Both the position numbers and the translations under genes were made by a program. 64,000 bases of DNA from Micavibrio sp. UBA7657 (GTDB taxonomy: Bacteria; Pseudomonadota; Alphaproteobacteria; Micavibrionales; Micavibrionaceae), in NCBI GenBank assembly GCA_002483465.1, contig DLHX01000001.1, positions 238 through 64,237 on the forward strand. The letters are read 5' to 3'. The notes under the pieces were generated by a model, which was not told where the DNA came from, did not search any database, and saw only the letters and a list, made by a program, of their open reading frames with translations. Below are positions 7,856 to 16,977 of this stretch, piece by piece. Position 1 is the first letter of the stretch. Each line of letters starts with the position of its first letter.

Positions 7856-8526
7856 ATCAGCAACAAGCCGCATTGCAGGACGCATATGAAACATTGCTGC
7901 TGAGCTATGCGGCGGGGCTTCTCGATCAGGCGCAAAACCTCATTGTCGCCAGCCACGTCGCGATGTCGCCGCAGGCGAAAGAAAAAGTGCAGGAATGCGA
8001 AGCGCTCGGCGGCGCGCTGATGGAAAAATATTGCGAACCCGTTTCCATGGGGAAACAAAGCCTCGCCAATGTTCTGAATCGCCTCGATGCACGTGAAGCG
8101 CCGCAAGAGCACGAGAAAATGTATGAACTGATATTCCCGGAAGGCCTTTCAATTCCGCTCTGCCTCAAACGCTCCGTCGCCTGCCACGTCCAGCATGTGC
8201 ACTGGCGCACGGTCCGTCCAGGCGTGCAAAGCTTCGAGCTTTCCCTCGAATGCCGCCAGAGCAAGACACGGTTTTTAAAAGCCGGACGCGGTGTAGAATC
8301 TCCGCGCATGGCGCCGCGTGCGATGGAACTCACGCTCATTCTTGACGGCGCATTGATGGATGAAACCGGTGTTCACAAGCGCGGTGATCTTGTCATCATG
8401 GATGAAACCTGCCGCCACGCCGCAACATCGTGCGACCGTCAGGGCGGATTTTATATGGTGGTGACGTCAGCGCCCACGCATTTCAGCGGCCTGCACCAGC
8501 TGCTGCATTCATTGTTTAATCGTTAA
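7852..8526 (+). CDS. chrR: ChrR-like cupin anti-sigma factor lacking most zinc ligands
   Basis: Partner of the ECF sigma, translationally coupled by ATGA; 224 residues. The N-terminal anti-sigma part matches ChrR (LLLSYAAGLLDQAQNLIVA), and the C-terminal cupin contains MELTLILDGALMDE. In ChrR the anti-sigma zinc is held by a His near the N-terminus and an HxxxCxxC motif; here the equivalent is H35-VAM-S39-PQ-A42, so both cysteines are gone and the first His position appears to be Asp10. In the cupin, the paired His of HGHRGLE are M153 and P155, leaving only E159 and H189. It probably still binds sigma but should sense without ChrR-type zinc sites. Confidence 0.88.
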   Translation: MNQQQAALQDAYETLLLSYAAGLLDQAQNLIVASHVAMSPQAKEKVQECEALGGALMEKYCEPVSMGKQSLANVLNRLDAREAPQEHEKMYELIFPEGLSIPLCLKRSVACHVQHVHWRTVRPGVQSFELSLECRQSKTRFLKAGRGVESPRMAPRAMELTLILDGALMDETGVHKRGDLVIMDETCRHAATSCDRQGGFYMVVTSAPTHFSGLHQLLHSLFNR

Positions 8527-8854
8527 AACGGGAAGAAGCGGTATCGTCGTTCAGGCGTTTCTTGGCGCGGTTTTTCTGCTTGTTTAACCGGCTCTTATTA
8601 TCCTGTTTTATAGTGCGCGTACGCTGCTCAATTTGACGCAGTCTTTGCTCCTGCTGACGTATTTCCCTGTCGTATTTTCGTTCGTCTTGTGATTTTTGTT
8701 TTTGCAAACGCATTTTATTGTTTTGCTCCGCCTGGTCCTGGCGGGAATGCTGCGTTTCGATCTGCCGCTGGATGCGCGTTCTTTGCTGGTCGGCGAAAGC
8801 ATGTTGAGGGAAAACAACAATCAGAACTAAAAAAATCACAAAATATCTAAGCAT
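8516..8854 (-). CDS. Hypothetical exported Gln/Arg/Lys-rich coiled-coil protein
   Basis: 112 residues: a signal peptide (MLRYFVIFLVLIVVFPQHAFA) followed by an extremely polar mature chain dominated by Q, R, K, D and E, with heptad-like spacing (QEQRLRQIEQRTRTI). It is probably a long helix or coiled coil in the periplasm. No family recognised. The C-terminus overlaps the end of the convergent chrR gene by 11 bp. Composition warns that similarity searches will give low-complexity matches. Confidence 0.65.
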   Translation of the reverse strand: MLRYFVIFLVLIVVFPQHAFADQQRTRIQRQIETQHSRQDQAEQNNKMRLQKQKSQDERKYDREIRQQEQRLRQIEQRTRTIKQDNKSRLNKQKNRAKKRLNDDTASSRFND

Positions 8855-8857
8855 GGC

Positions 8858-9394
8858 TCAACCCTTCTTTGTCCGCACCTTGCGACGGTGACCGAACACC
8901 GGTTTTTCCTGCGGCTCTGCCGGGCCGCCCGCCCGCACCGGGCGCTCCGCAAAGCGCCCCATAGAGAGCAAACGATCATACATCACGATCGCTCCCGCCA
9001 CACCGACATTCACACAGAACTTCATCGGGATTTTGATGACATGATCGCAACGCTTCACCAGCGCGGGCGACAGGCTTCCCATCTCCGGCCCCAATACATA
9101 CGCCGCGCGGATCGGGTGACGAAAACTCGGCAAATCGATCGAATTATCGACGAATTCCACGCCCACCAGCGCACACCCTTTCGGCAGCTCCATGTCCGCA
9201 ACACTTTTGAATTGATGGTAAGGCAGGTGATCGAATGAATCCGCCGTGTCCGACATGCGGAGCTTATGTAGGTCAAGTTCGCTGTTGATCGTGAAGAAAA
9301 AACTCGCACCGAATGCATGCGCCGAACGCACGAGATTGCCTGCGTTATATTCCTTGCTGATCTGCTCGACGCCCATGCCAAAATATCCGCGCAT
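8858..9394 (-). CDS. TrmH/SpoU family RNA 2'-O-methyltransferase
   Basis: 178 residues with the three SPOUT-fold motifs: motif 1 NAGNLVRSAHAFGA (about 18-31), motif 2 AYVLGPEMGSLSP, and motif 3 IPMKFCVNVGVAGAIVMYDR. These form the knotted SAM-binding site. The length is that of a bare catalytic domain without an N-terminal RNA-binding extension, so it may modify tRNA or rRNA; the target cannot be read from sequence. The C-terminal tail is basic (GHRRKVRTKKG). Its start overlaps the stop of the acetoacetyl-CoA synthetase gene by one base (TGATG). Confidence 0.88.
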   Translation of the reverse strand: MRGYFGMGVEQISKEYNAGNLVRSAHAFGASFFFTINSELDLHKLRMSDTADSFDHLPYHQFKSVADMELPKGCALVGVEFVDNSIDLPSFRHPIRAAYVLGPEMGSLSPALVKRCDHVIKIPMKFCVNVGVAGAIVMYDRLLSMGRFAERPVRAGGPAEPQEKPVFGHRRKVRTKKG

Positions 9395-11391
9395 CAGCCA
9401 CCGTATTTTTTATTAAGCTCTTTGCCGATTTCCTCGAAATTTTTCACGAGGTCTTCGCCATAAAGCGACGCATTCGGAATCGATTTTCCGCCGACGATTT
9501 TCTTCATCACCACTTCCGCAATCTTGCCATTCGGCGTCTTTAACGTCCCCGGCACCGCGATAATTTCCGTCGGAATTGCGTAAGGTGTAATATTATCTTT
9601 CACCGCCTTTTTAATCCCAGCTTTTAAATCTTCCGGCACGTCATTGGAGCCATCCGGCAACGCGAGGAACAAAACCGTAATCGTCTGCTTATTGTCGGGC
9701 CGCGTGAAATCAATCGCCGCCGCGTCCTTGATCTTATCCGCGAACGGTTTGAGCTGGTCGTAAATCGCCACCGTCCCGATGCGCACGCCGTTTTGATTCA
9801 GCGTCGCATCCGAGCGCCCGATAATCACGAACTGCCCCTGCGCCGTTCTCTCGATTGAATCACCATGCCGCCAGACATGTTTTCCCGGATAGAATTCGAA
9901 ATATTCCGCTTCGTACCGCTCGCCTTTGTCATCATCGACGAACCGCAGCGGCATGGAAGGAATGGCATTTGCGCAAACCAGCTCGCCCGCCTCGCCCGCG
10001 CCCAGGATTTTGCCGTCTTCGTCCCACACCTGCACATCGCACCCCAGCATCGGCCCGTTGAGCTGCCCGGCATAGGTCGGCGTAAACGCATTTCCACCCA
10101 TGAAAGAAGCCACGATATCCGTACCGCCGGAAATACTGCCGATTTTTACGTTCTGCTTTACGGCACTGTGAATGAATTCAAATCCCTGCTTCGGCAACAC
10201 CGCGCCGGTCGACATCACCATGCGCAGGCCCGACAAATCATAGCGCTCGCGCGGCACAATCTTCGCCTGATCCCAGCTTAAAATCACCGGCGCGGCGGAA
10301 CCGTGATGCGTGCAACCGTTCGAGGTCGTAAATTCCCACTGGGCATACGCATCCGGGTAAGCGGGCGAGCCGTCATACAGCAAAATCGTCGCGCCGGTCG
10401 AGAGCGAACCGGCCAGCCAGTTCCACATCATCCAGCTCGGCGTCGCGTGATAGAAAACCCTGTCGCCCGGGTGAATATCGCAATGAAGTAAATATTCACT
10501 CAAATGCTTCAGCATCACCCCGCCGGTCGAATGCTCAAAACATTTCGGCTTGCCGGTGCTGCCCGATGAAAACAGGATATAAAGCGGGTAATTGAAATCG
10601 CGCCGGGTGAACCTCAAAGGCTGCGGCTCGATCCCCGCAATAAATTCACACGCGCCGTCCTTTAAAATTACAATTTTTTCAATCGACTCGATTTCCTTCC
10701 GCACGGCATCGATCACCGCGGCGCGGCTGATCGTTTTATCACCGTGCGTGTATCCTTCGGCGGTAATCAGCACCTTCGGCTTTACCTGCGTGAAACGGTT
10801 GATCAGGTCGGCCTGCCCCATCTCCATCCCCGCCGAGGCGAACACCGCGCCGATATTCGACGCCGCCAGTAAAATGATCACCGTCTCCGGGATGTTCGGC
10901 AGGTAAACCGCCACGCGGTCACCCTCCACGACTCCCGCCGCCTCCAGCGCCTGCTGCCAGATGCTCACCTCGTGGCATAAATCTTCCCATGTCAGGACCC
11001 GGTCCGGCCCGTTCTGCGTCCGCCCGATAATCGCCGGGTCGTCGGGTTTTTTGTGCACGCGGTGTAATAAATTCTCCGCATACGAAATTTTACTGTCCGG
11101 AAAAAACCGCGCCCACGGCACATCTTTAATTTTCTCGATAATTTTCGCGCCCTTGTCACCGATGACGCCGGAAAAATCCCACACCGCGTCCCAGAATTTC
11201 TCTGGCTCCTTCACCGACCAGGCATGCAGCTTCAAAAATGCCTTATGGTCATAACCACCGAAAGGCCCTGCCCCGCGCGCCTCCGCGAAACGCACGAAAT
11301 CTCCCAGCCGCGAGGCCTCCGCGCCATTTTTTGCCGGGTCCCAGAGAAGGGAGGATGCCTTTGATTGCGTATCGGAAAGTGCTACTTTCAT
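9394..11391 (-). CDS. Acetoacetate-CoA ligase (acetoacetyl-CoA synthetase)
   Basis: ANL-superfamily enzyme of 665 residues that activates acetoacetate to acetoacetyl-CoA with ATP, used for ketone body or PHB-derived carbon. The P-loop-like AMP-binding motif LFSSGSTGKPKC is present. Family-specific context includes an N-terminal LLWDPAKNGAEASRL segment, PSWMMWNWLAGSL, and GGTDIVASFMGGN. The C-terminal catalytic lysine region is TLKTPNGKIAEV. I chose the ATG at 11391 (MKVALSDTQ); an upstream ATG at 11427 would add 12 residues. Start lies 51 bp from the divergent dsbD-like gene, so the two promoters must share this space. Confidence 0.95.
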   Translation of the reverse strand: MKVALSDTQSKASSLLWDPAKNGAEASRLGDFVRFAEARGAGPFGGYDHKAFLKLHAWSVKEPEKFWDAVWDFSGVIGDKGAKIIEKIKDVPWARFFPDSKISYAENLLHRVHKKPDDPAIIGRTQNGPDRVLTWEDLCHEVSIWQQALEAAGVVEGDRVAVYLPNIPETVIILLAASNIGAVFASAGMEMGQADLINRFTQVKPKVLITAEGYTHGDKTISRAAVIDAVRKEIESIEKIVILKDGACEFIAGIEPQPLRFTRRDFNYPLYILFSSGSTGKPKCFEHSTGGVMLKHLSEYLLHCDIHPGDRVFYHATPSWMMWNWLAGSLSTGATILLYDGSPAYPDAYAQWEFTTSNGCTHHGSAAPVILSWDQAKIVPRERYDLSGLRMVMSTGAVLPKQGFEFIHSAVKQNVKIGSISGGTDIVASFMGGNAFTPTYAGQLNGPMLGCDVQVWDEDGKILGAGEAGELVCANAIPSMPLRFVDDDKGERYEAEYFEFYPGKHVWRHGDSIERTAQGQFVIIGRSDATLNQNGVRIGTVAIYDQLKPFADKIKDAAAIDFTRPDNKQTITVLFLALPDGSNDVPEDLKAGIKKAVKDNITPYAIPTEIIAVPGTLKTPNGKIAEVVMKKIVGGKSIPNASLYGEDLVKNFEEIGKELNKKYGG

Positions 11392-11442
11392 ACGGGTCAG
11401 TCTTTCCGGGCTGGCCGTCCAAGTCAAGTCTGTAGGGGATTC

Positions 11443-13518
11443 ATGCGCCGTCTTTTAAAAGCCTGTTTGGTCAGCCTTTTTTTCCTTTTAAGCATCGGCC
11501 CCGTTCGCGCTCAGGACGGCGAAGGCCCCTATGTCCAGATCCGCCTCGTCCCCGAGGGCGTTCTAAAGCCCGGCGGCGAAATCTATGTGGCGATCGAGCA
11601 ATCCATAGCGCCCGGCTGGCACACCTACTGGAAAAACCCAGGCGATTCCGGCGCTGCTCCCCGCATCAAATGGTCCCTTCCCGCCGGGTTCGAAGTTGGC
11701 GAAATCGAATGGCCCGTGCCGCATAAACTCCCCTACGGCCCGCTTCTGAATTACGGCTACGAAGACGGCGTCATTTTATTGCAGAAAATCCGCGCGCCTG
11801 CCGAACTGGCCGAAGGCGCCGTCACACTCAAGGCCGACATCGACGTGCTGGTCTGCAAGGAAATCTGCATCCCCGAAAGCGGGACGTACGAGCTCATCCT
11901 CAACGGCCTTGATTCCTCCAGCGCCGACAACACCGATTATTTTGGGAATGCGCGCGGCAAAATGCCTGCCCCCGCCCCCGGTCACGCCACCTACGCTGAA
12001 CAGGGCGGCACCTTCGTGATCGAGATGCCCGTAGCGTGGCCGCAGACCATCAAACGTTACGATTACATTCCCACGGAATGGGGCATGGTCGAGAATACCG
12101 CGCCAAGTGAAATCACGGTCGAGGGTGGACGCTTAACTATCAAACAACCGCGCGGCCAACGTGCCCTCAGCGACGTCAACGAAGTTCCCGGCCTCCTGCT
12201 CTGGAGCATGGAAGATACCGGCCCGATGAACGCCTATGCCTTCACCGCCACCATCTCCGATACATCGGTTGCCGCGACACCCGTGCCCGCACCGAACACC
12301 GCGCCTGATCAATCGCTCATCGTTGTTCTGTTCTTCGCGCTGCTCGGCGGCCTTATTTTAAATCTCATGCCCTGCGTCTTCCCGGTTCTCTCGATCAAAG
12401 CACTTAGCCTTGTCAAAATCGCCGAGAAGGAACCAGCCAAGGCTCGCCTGCACGGTATCGCTTACACCGCCGGGGTGATTTTTAGTTTTCTCATCAGCGC
12501 CGGACTTTTAATTGCGTTGAAATCCGGCGGCGCACAGATTGGCTGGGGCTTTCAGCTGCAAAATCCTGAAATGGTCACATTGCTAGCATGGCTGTTTTTC
12601 ATCATCGGCCTCAACCTCTCCGGCATTTTTGAAATTGGCGGGCATTTCGGCAATGTTGGCAACAAACTGACGCAAGGAAACACGCCCGGCCATTCTTTCT
12701 TCACCGGCGTTCTTGCAACATTGGTTGCAACACCATGCATTGGTCCCTTTATGGGAGTCGCACTCGGCTTTGGACTCACACAATCCGCATTCTCGAATCT
12801 CCTCGTTTTTGCCGTGCTCGGTTTTGGTCTCGCACTGCCTTATCTCGCGCTGTCTTTCATCCCGGCGCTGCAAAAAATATTGCCCAAGCCCGGCGTATGG
12901 ATGCATACATTCAAACAGCTCCTCGCTTTCCCTATGTATGCGTCCGCCGCGTGGCTGGTCTGGGTGCTCAGCCAGCAATCCGGCCAGATGGGCGTCTTCG
13001 CCGCCTTGATGGGCCTCGTGCTCATCGCGTTTGGAATCTGGCTGCTGCGTCACGAACCCGCGAAACTGCTCTGGAAAAACCTTGTCCGCGTCTTCGCCAT
13101 TCTTGCCTTCCTCGCGGCATTGATGTTGATCCCCGGCGGCACACAGAAACCCGAAAAATCAACCGGCTTCAGCCAGGAATGGTCGCCGCAGAAACTTTCC
13201 CAATTGCTCGAGGGCGGCGACGCGATTTTCGTCGAAATGACCGCCGCATGGTGCATTACATGCAAGGTCAATCACGCCATTGCCATCGACACGCCCTCCA
13301 CGCGCAGGGTTTTCAGCGAGCGCAACGTACAATATCTGGTCGGCGACTGGACCAACCAGAACCCGGAAATTACTCAATATTTGAACGAGTTTGGACGAAA
13401 CGGCGTGCCGATCTATGTCTATTATGGCCCGCGCAGCAACGGCGTCAGACCCGAGCCGGTCCTGCTGCCGCAGATTTTAACGCCGGGCATTGTTGCCAAA
13501 GCTGTGACCGGTAACTAG
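11443..13518 (+). CDS. DsbD/ScsB-type thiol:disulfide reductase
   Basis: Carries electrons from cytoplasmic thioredoxin across the inner membrane to periplasmic thiols. 691 residues: a signal peptide (MRRLLKACLVSLFFLLS), an N-terminal periplasmic domain with a Cys pair (VCKEICIPE), and a multi-helix CcdA-like membrane domain with cysteines in LNLMPCVFPVLS and LVATPCIGPFMG. The C-terminal thioredoxin domain has a CxxC active site (AAWCITCKVN). All three redox pairs are intact. GGGG precedes the ATG at 11443; the frame is open further upstream but the signal peptide fixes the start. The thioredoxin-fold gene 28 bp downstream is a plausible substrate. Confidence 0.93.
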   Translation: MRRLLKACLVSLFFLLSIGPVRAQDGEGPYVQIRLVPEGVLKPGGEIYVAIEQSIAPGWHTYWKNPGDSGAAPRIKWSLPAGFEVGEIEWPVPHKLPYGPLLNYGYEDGVILLQKIRAPAELAEGAVTLKADIDVLVCKEICIPESGTYELILNGLDSSSADNTDYFGNARGKMPAPAPGHATYAEQGGTFVIEMPVAWPQTIKRYDYIPTEWGMVENTAPSEITVEGGRLTIKQPRGQRALSDVNEVPGLLLWSMEDTGPMNAYAFTATISDTSVAATPVPAPNTAPDQSLIVVLFFALLGGLILNLMPCVFPVLSIKALSLVKIAEKEPAKARLHGIAYTAGVIFSFLISAGLLIALKSGGAQIGWGFQLQNPEMVTLLAWLFFIIGLNLSGIFEIGGHFGNVGNKLTQGNTPGHSFFTGVLATLVATPCIGPFMGVALGFGLTQSAFSNLLVFAVLGFGLALPYLALSFIPALQKILPKPGVWMHTFKQLLAFPMYASAAWLVWVLSQQSGQMGVFAALMGLVLIAFGIWLLRHEPAKLLWKNLVRVFAILAFLAALMLIPGGTQKPEKSTGFSQEWSPQKLSQLLEGGDAIFVEMTAAWCITCKVNHAIAIDTPSTRRVFSERNVQYLVGDWTNQNPEITQYLNEFGRNGVPIYVYYGPRSNGVRPEPVLLPQILTPGIVAKAVTGN

Positions 13519-13546
13519 ATTTAAAACTCATACAAAGGAGAGACTC

Positions 13547-14158
13547 ATGAAGAAATTTTTAGCAACTATTATGGCGGTTGGCGCCCTCGCAATCGCCGCA
13601 CCCGCGATTGCCGCACCCGCCGTTGGTAGCCCAGCACCCGATTTTTCCGCCACCGACGTCAACGGCAAGGCCATCAAGCTCGCGGACCTCAAAGGCAAGA
13701 TCGTCGTGCTTGAATGGACGAACAATGAATGCCCCTACGTGAAAAAACATTACGGCAGCGGCAACATGCAGAAAACGCAAAAAGAAGCCACCGCCAAAGG
13801 CGTTGAATGGATCACCATCAATTCCAGCGCACCGGGCCGCCAGGGCCACGTCAGCGCTGAAGACGCAAAAAAAATCATGAGTGATGCGGGCGGCACGCCT
13901 TCCGCTGAAATCCTCGACGAGAGCGGCACGATTGGTAAGGCATATGACGCCAAAACTACGCCACATATGTTCGTGATCGACAAGGAAGGCACCCTCGCCT
14001 ATGCCGGTGCGATCGATGATAATCCCTCGCCAAAACCTGAGGACGCCGCTACGGCGAAAAACTACGTCCTCGCCGCGCTGAACGATATCGAAGCCGGCAA
14101 GCCGGTCGAAACCCCGACCTCCCAGCCTTATGGCTGCGCCGTGAAATACGGCGATTAA
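13547..14158 (+). CDS. Exported thioredoxin-fold (AhpC/TSA-like redoxin) protein
   Basis: 203 residues with a signal peptide (MKKFLATIMAVGALAIAAPA), followed by a redoxin fold (PAPDFSATDVNGKAIKLADL). The active-site position reads NNECPYVKKHYG, so there is one Cys rather than a CxxC. A second Cys occurs near the C-terminus (YGCAVKYGD). This single-Cys layout fits thiol-dependent peroxidases or thiol-binding periplasmic redoxins. A strong ribosome site (AAAGGAG) precedes the ATG. It is downstream of the DsbD-like reductase, which probably supplies electrons, and is followed by a terminator. Confidence 0.85.
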   Translation: MKKFLATIMAVGALAIAAPAIAAPAVGSPAPDFSATDVNGKAIKLADLKGKIVVLEWTNNECPYVKKHYGSGNMQKTQKEATAKGVEWITINSSAPGRQGHVSAEDAKKIMSDAGGTPSAEILDESGTIGKAYDAKTTPHMFVIDKEGTLAYAGAIDDNPSPKPEDAATAKNYVLAALNDIEAGKPVETPTSQPYGCAVKYGD

Positions 14159-14174
14159 GCGCTTAAACCCTTTT

Positions 14175-14215
14175 AAAACCCCTCTCCCGGCAACGGCGGA
14201 GGGGTTTTTCTTTTT
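14175..14215 (+). terminator. Rho-independent terminator after the redoxin gene
   Basis: Perfect 10-bp stem: AAAACCCCTC at 14175-14184 pairs with GAGGGGTTTT at 14199-14208. The loop is 14 bases, and the T-run continues through 14215 with one interrupting C. It begins 17 bp after the stop codon and ends the dsbD/redoxin transcription unit. Confidence 0.9.
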
Positions 14216-14241
14216 ACATCCGGCGCGAATTCAATTATGGT
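14213..14241 (+). promoter_or_regulatory. Candidate sigma-70 promoter for the histidine kinase gene
   Basis: TTTACA at 14213-14218 (five of six matches to TTGACA), a 17-base spacer, then TATGGT at 14236-14241 (four of six to TATAAT). If used, transcription would start near 14248, which excludes the in-frame ATG at 14237 and supports the ATG at 14294 as the kinase start. The -35 overlaps the terminator T-tract. Confidence 0.35.
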
Positions 14242-14293
14242 ATATAGGAGCATCCAGTCCCGCTCCCCACATTATTTTTCATCTGATTTCATT

Positions 14294-16006
14294 ATGTTTT
14301 CGCTGAACCGCAAAATAAAACACCAGGACTCAGAGTCCATCCCCGTTCACAAGGAAGACGTGGCGCGCCTCGCCATTTCCGCAGATGGCGAACGCGTCTT
14401 CACCAACGAAACATTCCGCACCCTTGCACGCAGCCGCAAAAGCGACGTCGATTTCCGCTTCAACTGGCTGATCGCGCCCGACAACACAAGCTATCTCGTC
14501 GGCTCGGAAACCGAAACCCAGGCCGAAACCGATTTCCTCGCTCTCTCCGATCTCTCCGGCGAGATCATGGTCGTTGTCGATGACGGCGGCGAGATCGTCC
14601 GCTTCAACGCCGCCTTCCAGGATCTTTTCGGCGAAACCAAAACCGATTTCCTCGATCTCTTCCACAGCGAAGACAAACCTTATATCCGCAGCACCATCCG
14701 CAGCATCGGCTTCGACGAACCGGAAGACAACGCGCCCACCGATTTCCAGGCCCGCATCGTCACGAAATCCGGCGCGGCGCGCTGGGTCGAATGGCGCCAG
14801 CGCCGCAGCAGCGGACGTCTCTATTGCGTGGGCCGCGACGTCACCGCTATCCGTGAACAGCAAATGGCATTGGGCCGCCGTGAACGCCAGCTCGGCCAGG
14901 CTGAATCCATCGGCCGCCTCGGTCACTGGAACTGGACATTGGGACAGGATGATATCCAGTGGTCGGAGGAGCTCTATAATATCTTCGGCGTCGACAAGAA
15001 TAATTTTACCCCCACAGTCCAGAGCATGATGGCGCTCGTGCACAAAAGCGACCGCGCGCGCGCCGACCACGGCTTTCAGCGGGCCGGTCTCGGCCAACAG
15101 AACTACGAAATGGATTTCCGCATCACGCGCCCCGGCGGCGATGTACGTTATCTACGTTGCGAAGGACGCTGTGCGCAGGATTCTAACGGCGAGGTCACGG
15201 CGCTCTACGGCATCATGCAGGACATGACCGAACGCACGCTGCATGAGCGAGAACTGAAACAATCCAAGGAAGCCGTCGAGCGCGCTTACGCTGCGAAAAC
15301 GCAATTCCTCGCCAATATGAGCCATGAACTCCGCACGCCGCTCAACGCCATCATCGGTTTCTCGGAAATGATGTACCGCCAGTTGCTCGGCCCCATCGGC
15401 ACGGAAAAATATCTCGAATACATCCAGGGCATCCGCGAATCCGGTGAGCATTTGCTGGATCTCATCTCCGACATCCTCGACATGTCCAAAATCGAGGCCG
15501 GGAAATACGAACTCGGATTTGAAGAGGTCAACGTCGCCAAGACCGTACGCCTCGCCGCGCACATGATGGAAAGCCGGGCAAGCGACGCCGCCGTGCGCAT
15601 CGACATGGAAAAACTCGGCGACGAAAATCTTCACATCATCGCCGACCGCCGCGCGATATTGCAGGTGATTTTGAATATTCTTTCTAACGCCGTGAAATTC
15701 ACACCCAAGGGCGGTCACGTGCAGATCGAATGCACCGAGAAAAAAGAATCCGTCATGCTGAAAATCACCGACAACGGCATCGGCATCCCTGCCAACAAGC
15801 TCGCCAGCATCACCAACCCGTTCGAACAGGTTTCATCGCACTATACGCGCGACCATGAAGGCACGGGCCTCGGCCTTGCGATTACAAAAGAATTGGTGGA
15901 AATGCACGGCGGTTCGCTGTTGATCGATTCAAAAGTCGGTGCCGGAACGTCCGTCACCATCCGCCTGCCCCGCGACGCGAGCGAGAAACAAAAACCGAAA
16001 AATTAG
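14294..16006 (+). CDS. Cytoplasmic PAS-domain sensor histidine kinase
   Basis: 570 residues from the ATG at 14294, with no membrane helix. Two PAS domains lie near residues 90-200 (DLSGEIMVVVDDGGEIVRF, DFLDLFHSEDK) and 215-325 (LGHWNWTLGQDDIQWSEEL, PAS_3 type). HisKA follows with its phosphoacceptor His in FLANMSHELRTPLNAIIGF. The HATPase domain has N-box NILSNAVKFTP, GIGIPANKL and GTGLGLAITKELV. All kinase motifs are intact. No response regulator is adjacent, so it is an orphan kinase here. The PAS input and absence of a membrane segment point to an intracellular signal, which cannot be named. Confidence 0.93.
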   Translation: MFSLNRKIKHQDSESIPVHKEDVARLAISADGERVFTNETFRTLARSRKSDVDFRFNWLIAPDNTSYLVGSETETQAETDFLALSDLSGEIMVVVDDGGEIVRFNAAFQDLFGETKTDFLDLFHSEDKPYIRSTIRSIGFDEPEDNAPTDFQARIVTKSGAARWVEWRQRRSSGRLYCVGRDVTAIREQQMALGRRERQLGQAESIGRLGHWNWTLGQDDIQWSEELYNIFGVDKNNFTPTVQSMMALVHKSDRARADHGFQRAGLGQQNYEMDFRITRPGGDVRYLRCEGRCAQDSNGEVTALYGIMQDMTERTLHERELKQSKEAVERAYAAKTQFLANMSHELRTPLNAIIGFSEMMYRQLLGPIGTEKYLEYIQGIRESGEHLLDLISDILDMSKIEAGKYELGFEEVNVAKTVRLAAHMMESRASDAAVRIDMEKLGDENLHIIADRRAILQVILNILSNAVKFTPKGGHVQIECTEKKESVMLKITDNGIGIPANKLASITNPFEQVSSHYTRDHEGTGLGLAITKELVEMHGGSLLIDSKVGAGTSVTIRLPRDASEKQKPKN

Positions 16007-16932
16007 CCTGTGTTGTGGGCGTCTTCACCGTCCATTCCCCTAAAGATGTTCGCGACAGCATGCTCTTCCGCTTCCTTGCAACCACGCAGGCCTGACTCGA
16101 AATCAGGATATTTCAGATGTACGCCCAGCTCGGTTTTGATCCGGTCATTTTTAACGCGGCGGTTATCCATGTAGAAACTGCGCGTGATCGGCGCCAGGTT
16201 CGCCTCTTCAAAATCCACCATCGGCGGCGCGGGGCGGCCCAGCAATCCGCACGCGTAAGCAATAACTTCATGACTTGGCGCCGGAACATCGTCGACGACA
16301 TTATAAATCTGCCCCGGATTGGGCCGCTCGAACGACGCCAGCAATGTCTGCACGATATCCTCGACATGAATCCGCCCGAACGCATGGCCCGGTTTGTTAA
16401 TACGCCGCGCAACGCCCGCGCGCACGGAATCCAGCGCACTGCGGCCCGGCCCGTAAATTCCCGCCAACCGGAAAATCTCCACCGCCAGCCCGTGATCCCT
16501 CCGCAGCGAAAGCCATTGCTCCTCTGCCCGCACGCGGCGGCTGCCGCGCCGCGACGACGGCGTCAGTTCCGCATTTTCATCGATCCATTCACCGGCCCGG
16601 TCGCCGTAAACGCCCGTGGTCGAAAGATAACCAACCCATTCCAGCGTCGGAATTTCGAGAATATCCGCCGCATGCATCGCATAGGCCGGGTCGCCCTCGT
16701 CGTCCGGCGGCGTGGAAATAATAAGATGCGTCGTGCCCTGCAGGATAAGATGAGGGTCCGCCAGCGGATGCTCATGATCGAAAATATGCGCCTGAATTCC
16801 GCGCGCGCGCAGCGAAGTGCGCTTTTCGCGGTCGCGCGTCGTTCCGGCAACGCTCCACCCGCCCCGGCTGAGCAATTCATGGCCGAGATAATCGCAAGTA
16901 TAACCGTAACCAAAGCAGAAAAGTTTTTTCAT
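16003..16932 (-). CDS. NAD(P)-dependent epimerase/dehydratase-like SDR protein
   Basis: 309 residues of extended-SDR type. The N-terminal nucleotide-binding segment is unusual (FCFGYGYTCDYLGHELL, in place of GxxGxxG, as in the YeeZ-like subfamily). The catalytic region reads YLSTTGVYGDR, and FRLAGIYGPGRSA is a typical SDR substrate-side motif. The canonical YxxxK pair is not clear, so activity is uncertain; substrate unknown. It converges on the kinase gene with a 4-bp overlap of stops. It is separated by 45 bp from the upstream GST gene's stop and could share its transcript. Confidence 0.8.
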   Translation of the reverse strand: MKKLFCFGYGYTCDYLGHELLSRGGWSVAGTTRDREKRTSLRARGIQAHIFDHEHPLADPHLILQGTTHLIISTPPDDEGDPAYAMHAADILEIPTLEWVGYLSTTGVYGDRAGEWIDENAELTPSSRRGSRRVRAEEQWLSLRRDHGLAVEIFRLAGIYGPGRSALDSVRAGVARRINKPGHAFGRIHVEDIVQTLLASFERPNPGQIYNVVDDVPAPSHEVIAYACGLLGRPAPPMVDFEEANLAPITRSFYMDNRRVKNDRIKTELGVHLKYPDFESGLRGCKEAEEHAVANIFRGMDGEDAHNTG

Positions 16933-16977
16933 CGCACCCTGTTATTCCCGGGCATTCATGGCCCGGATTGTTGTTAT

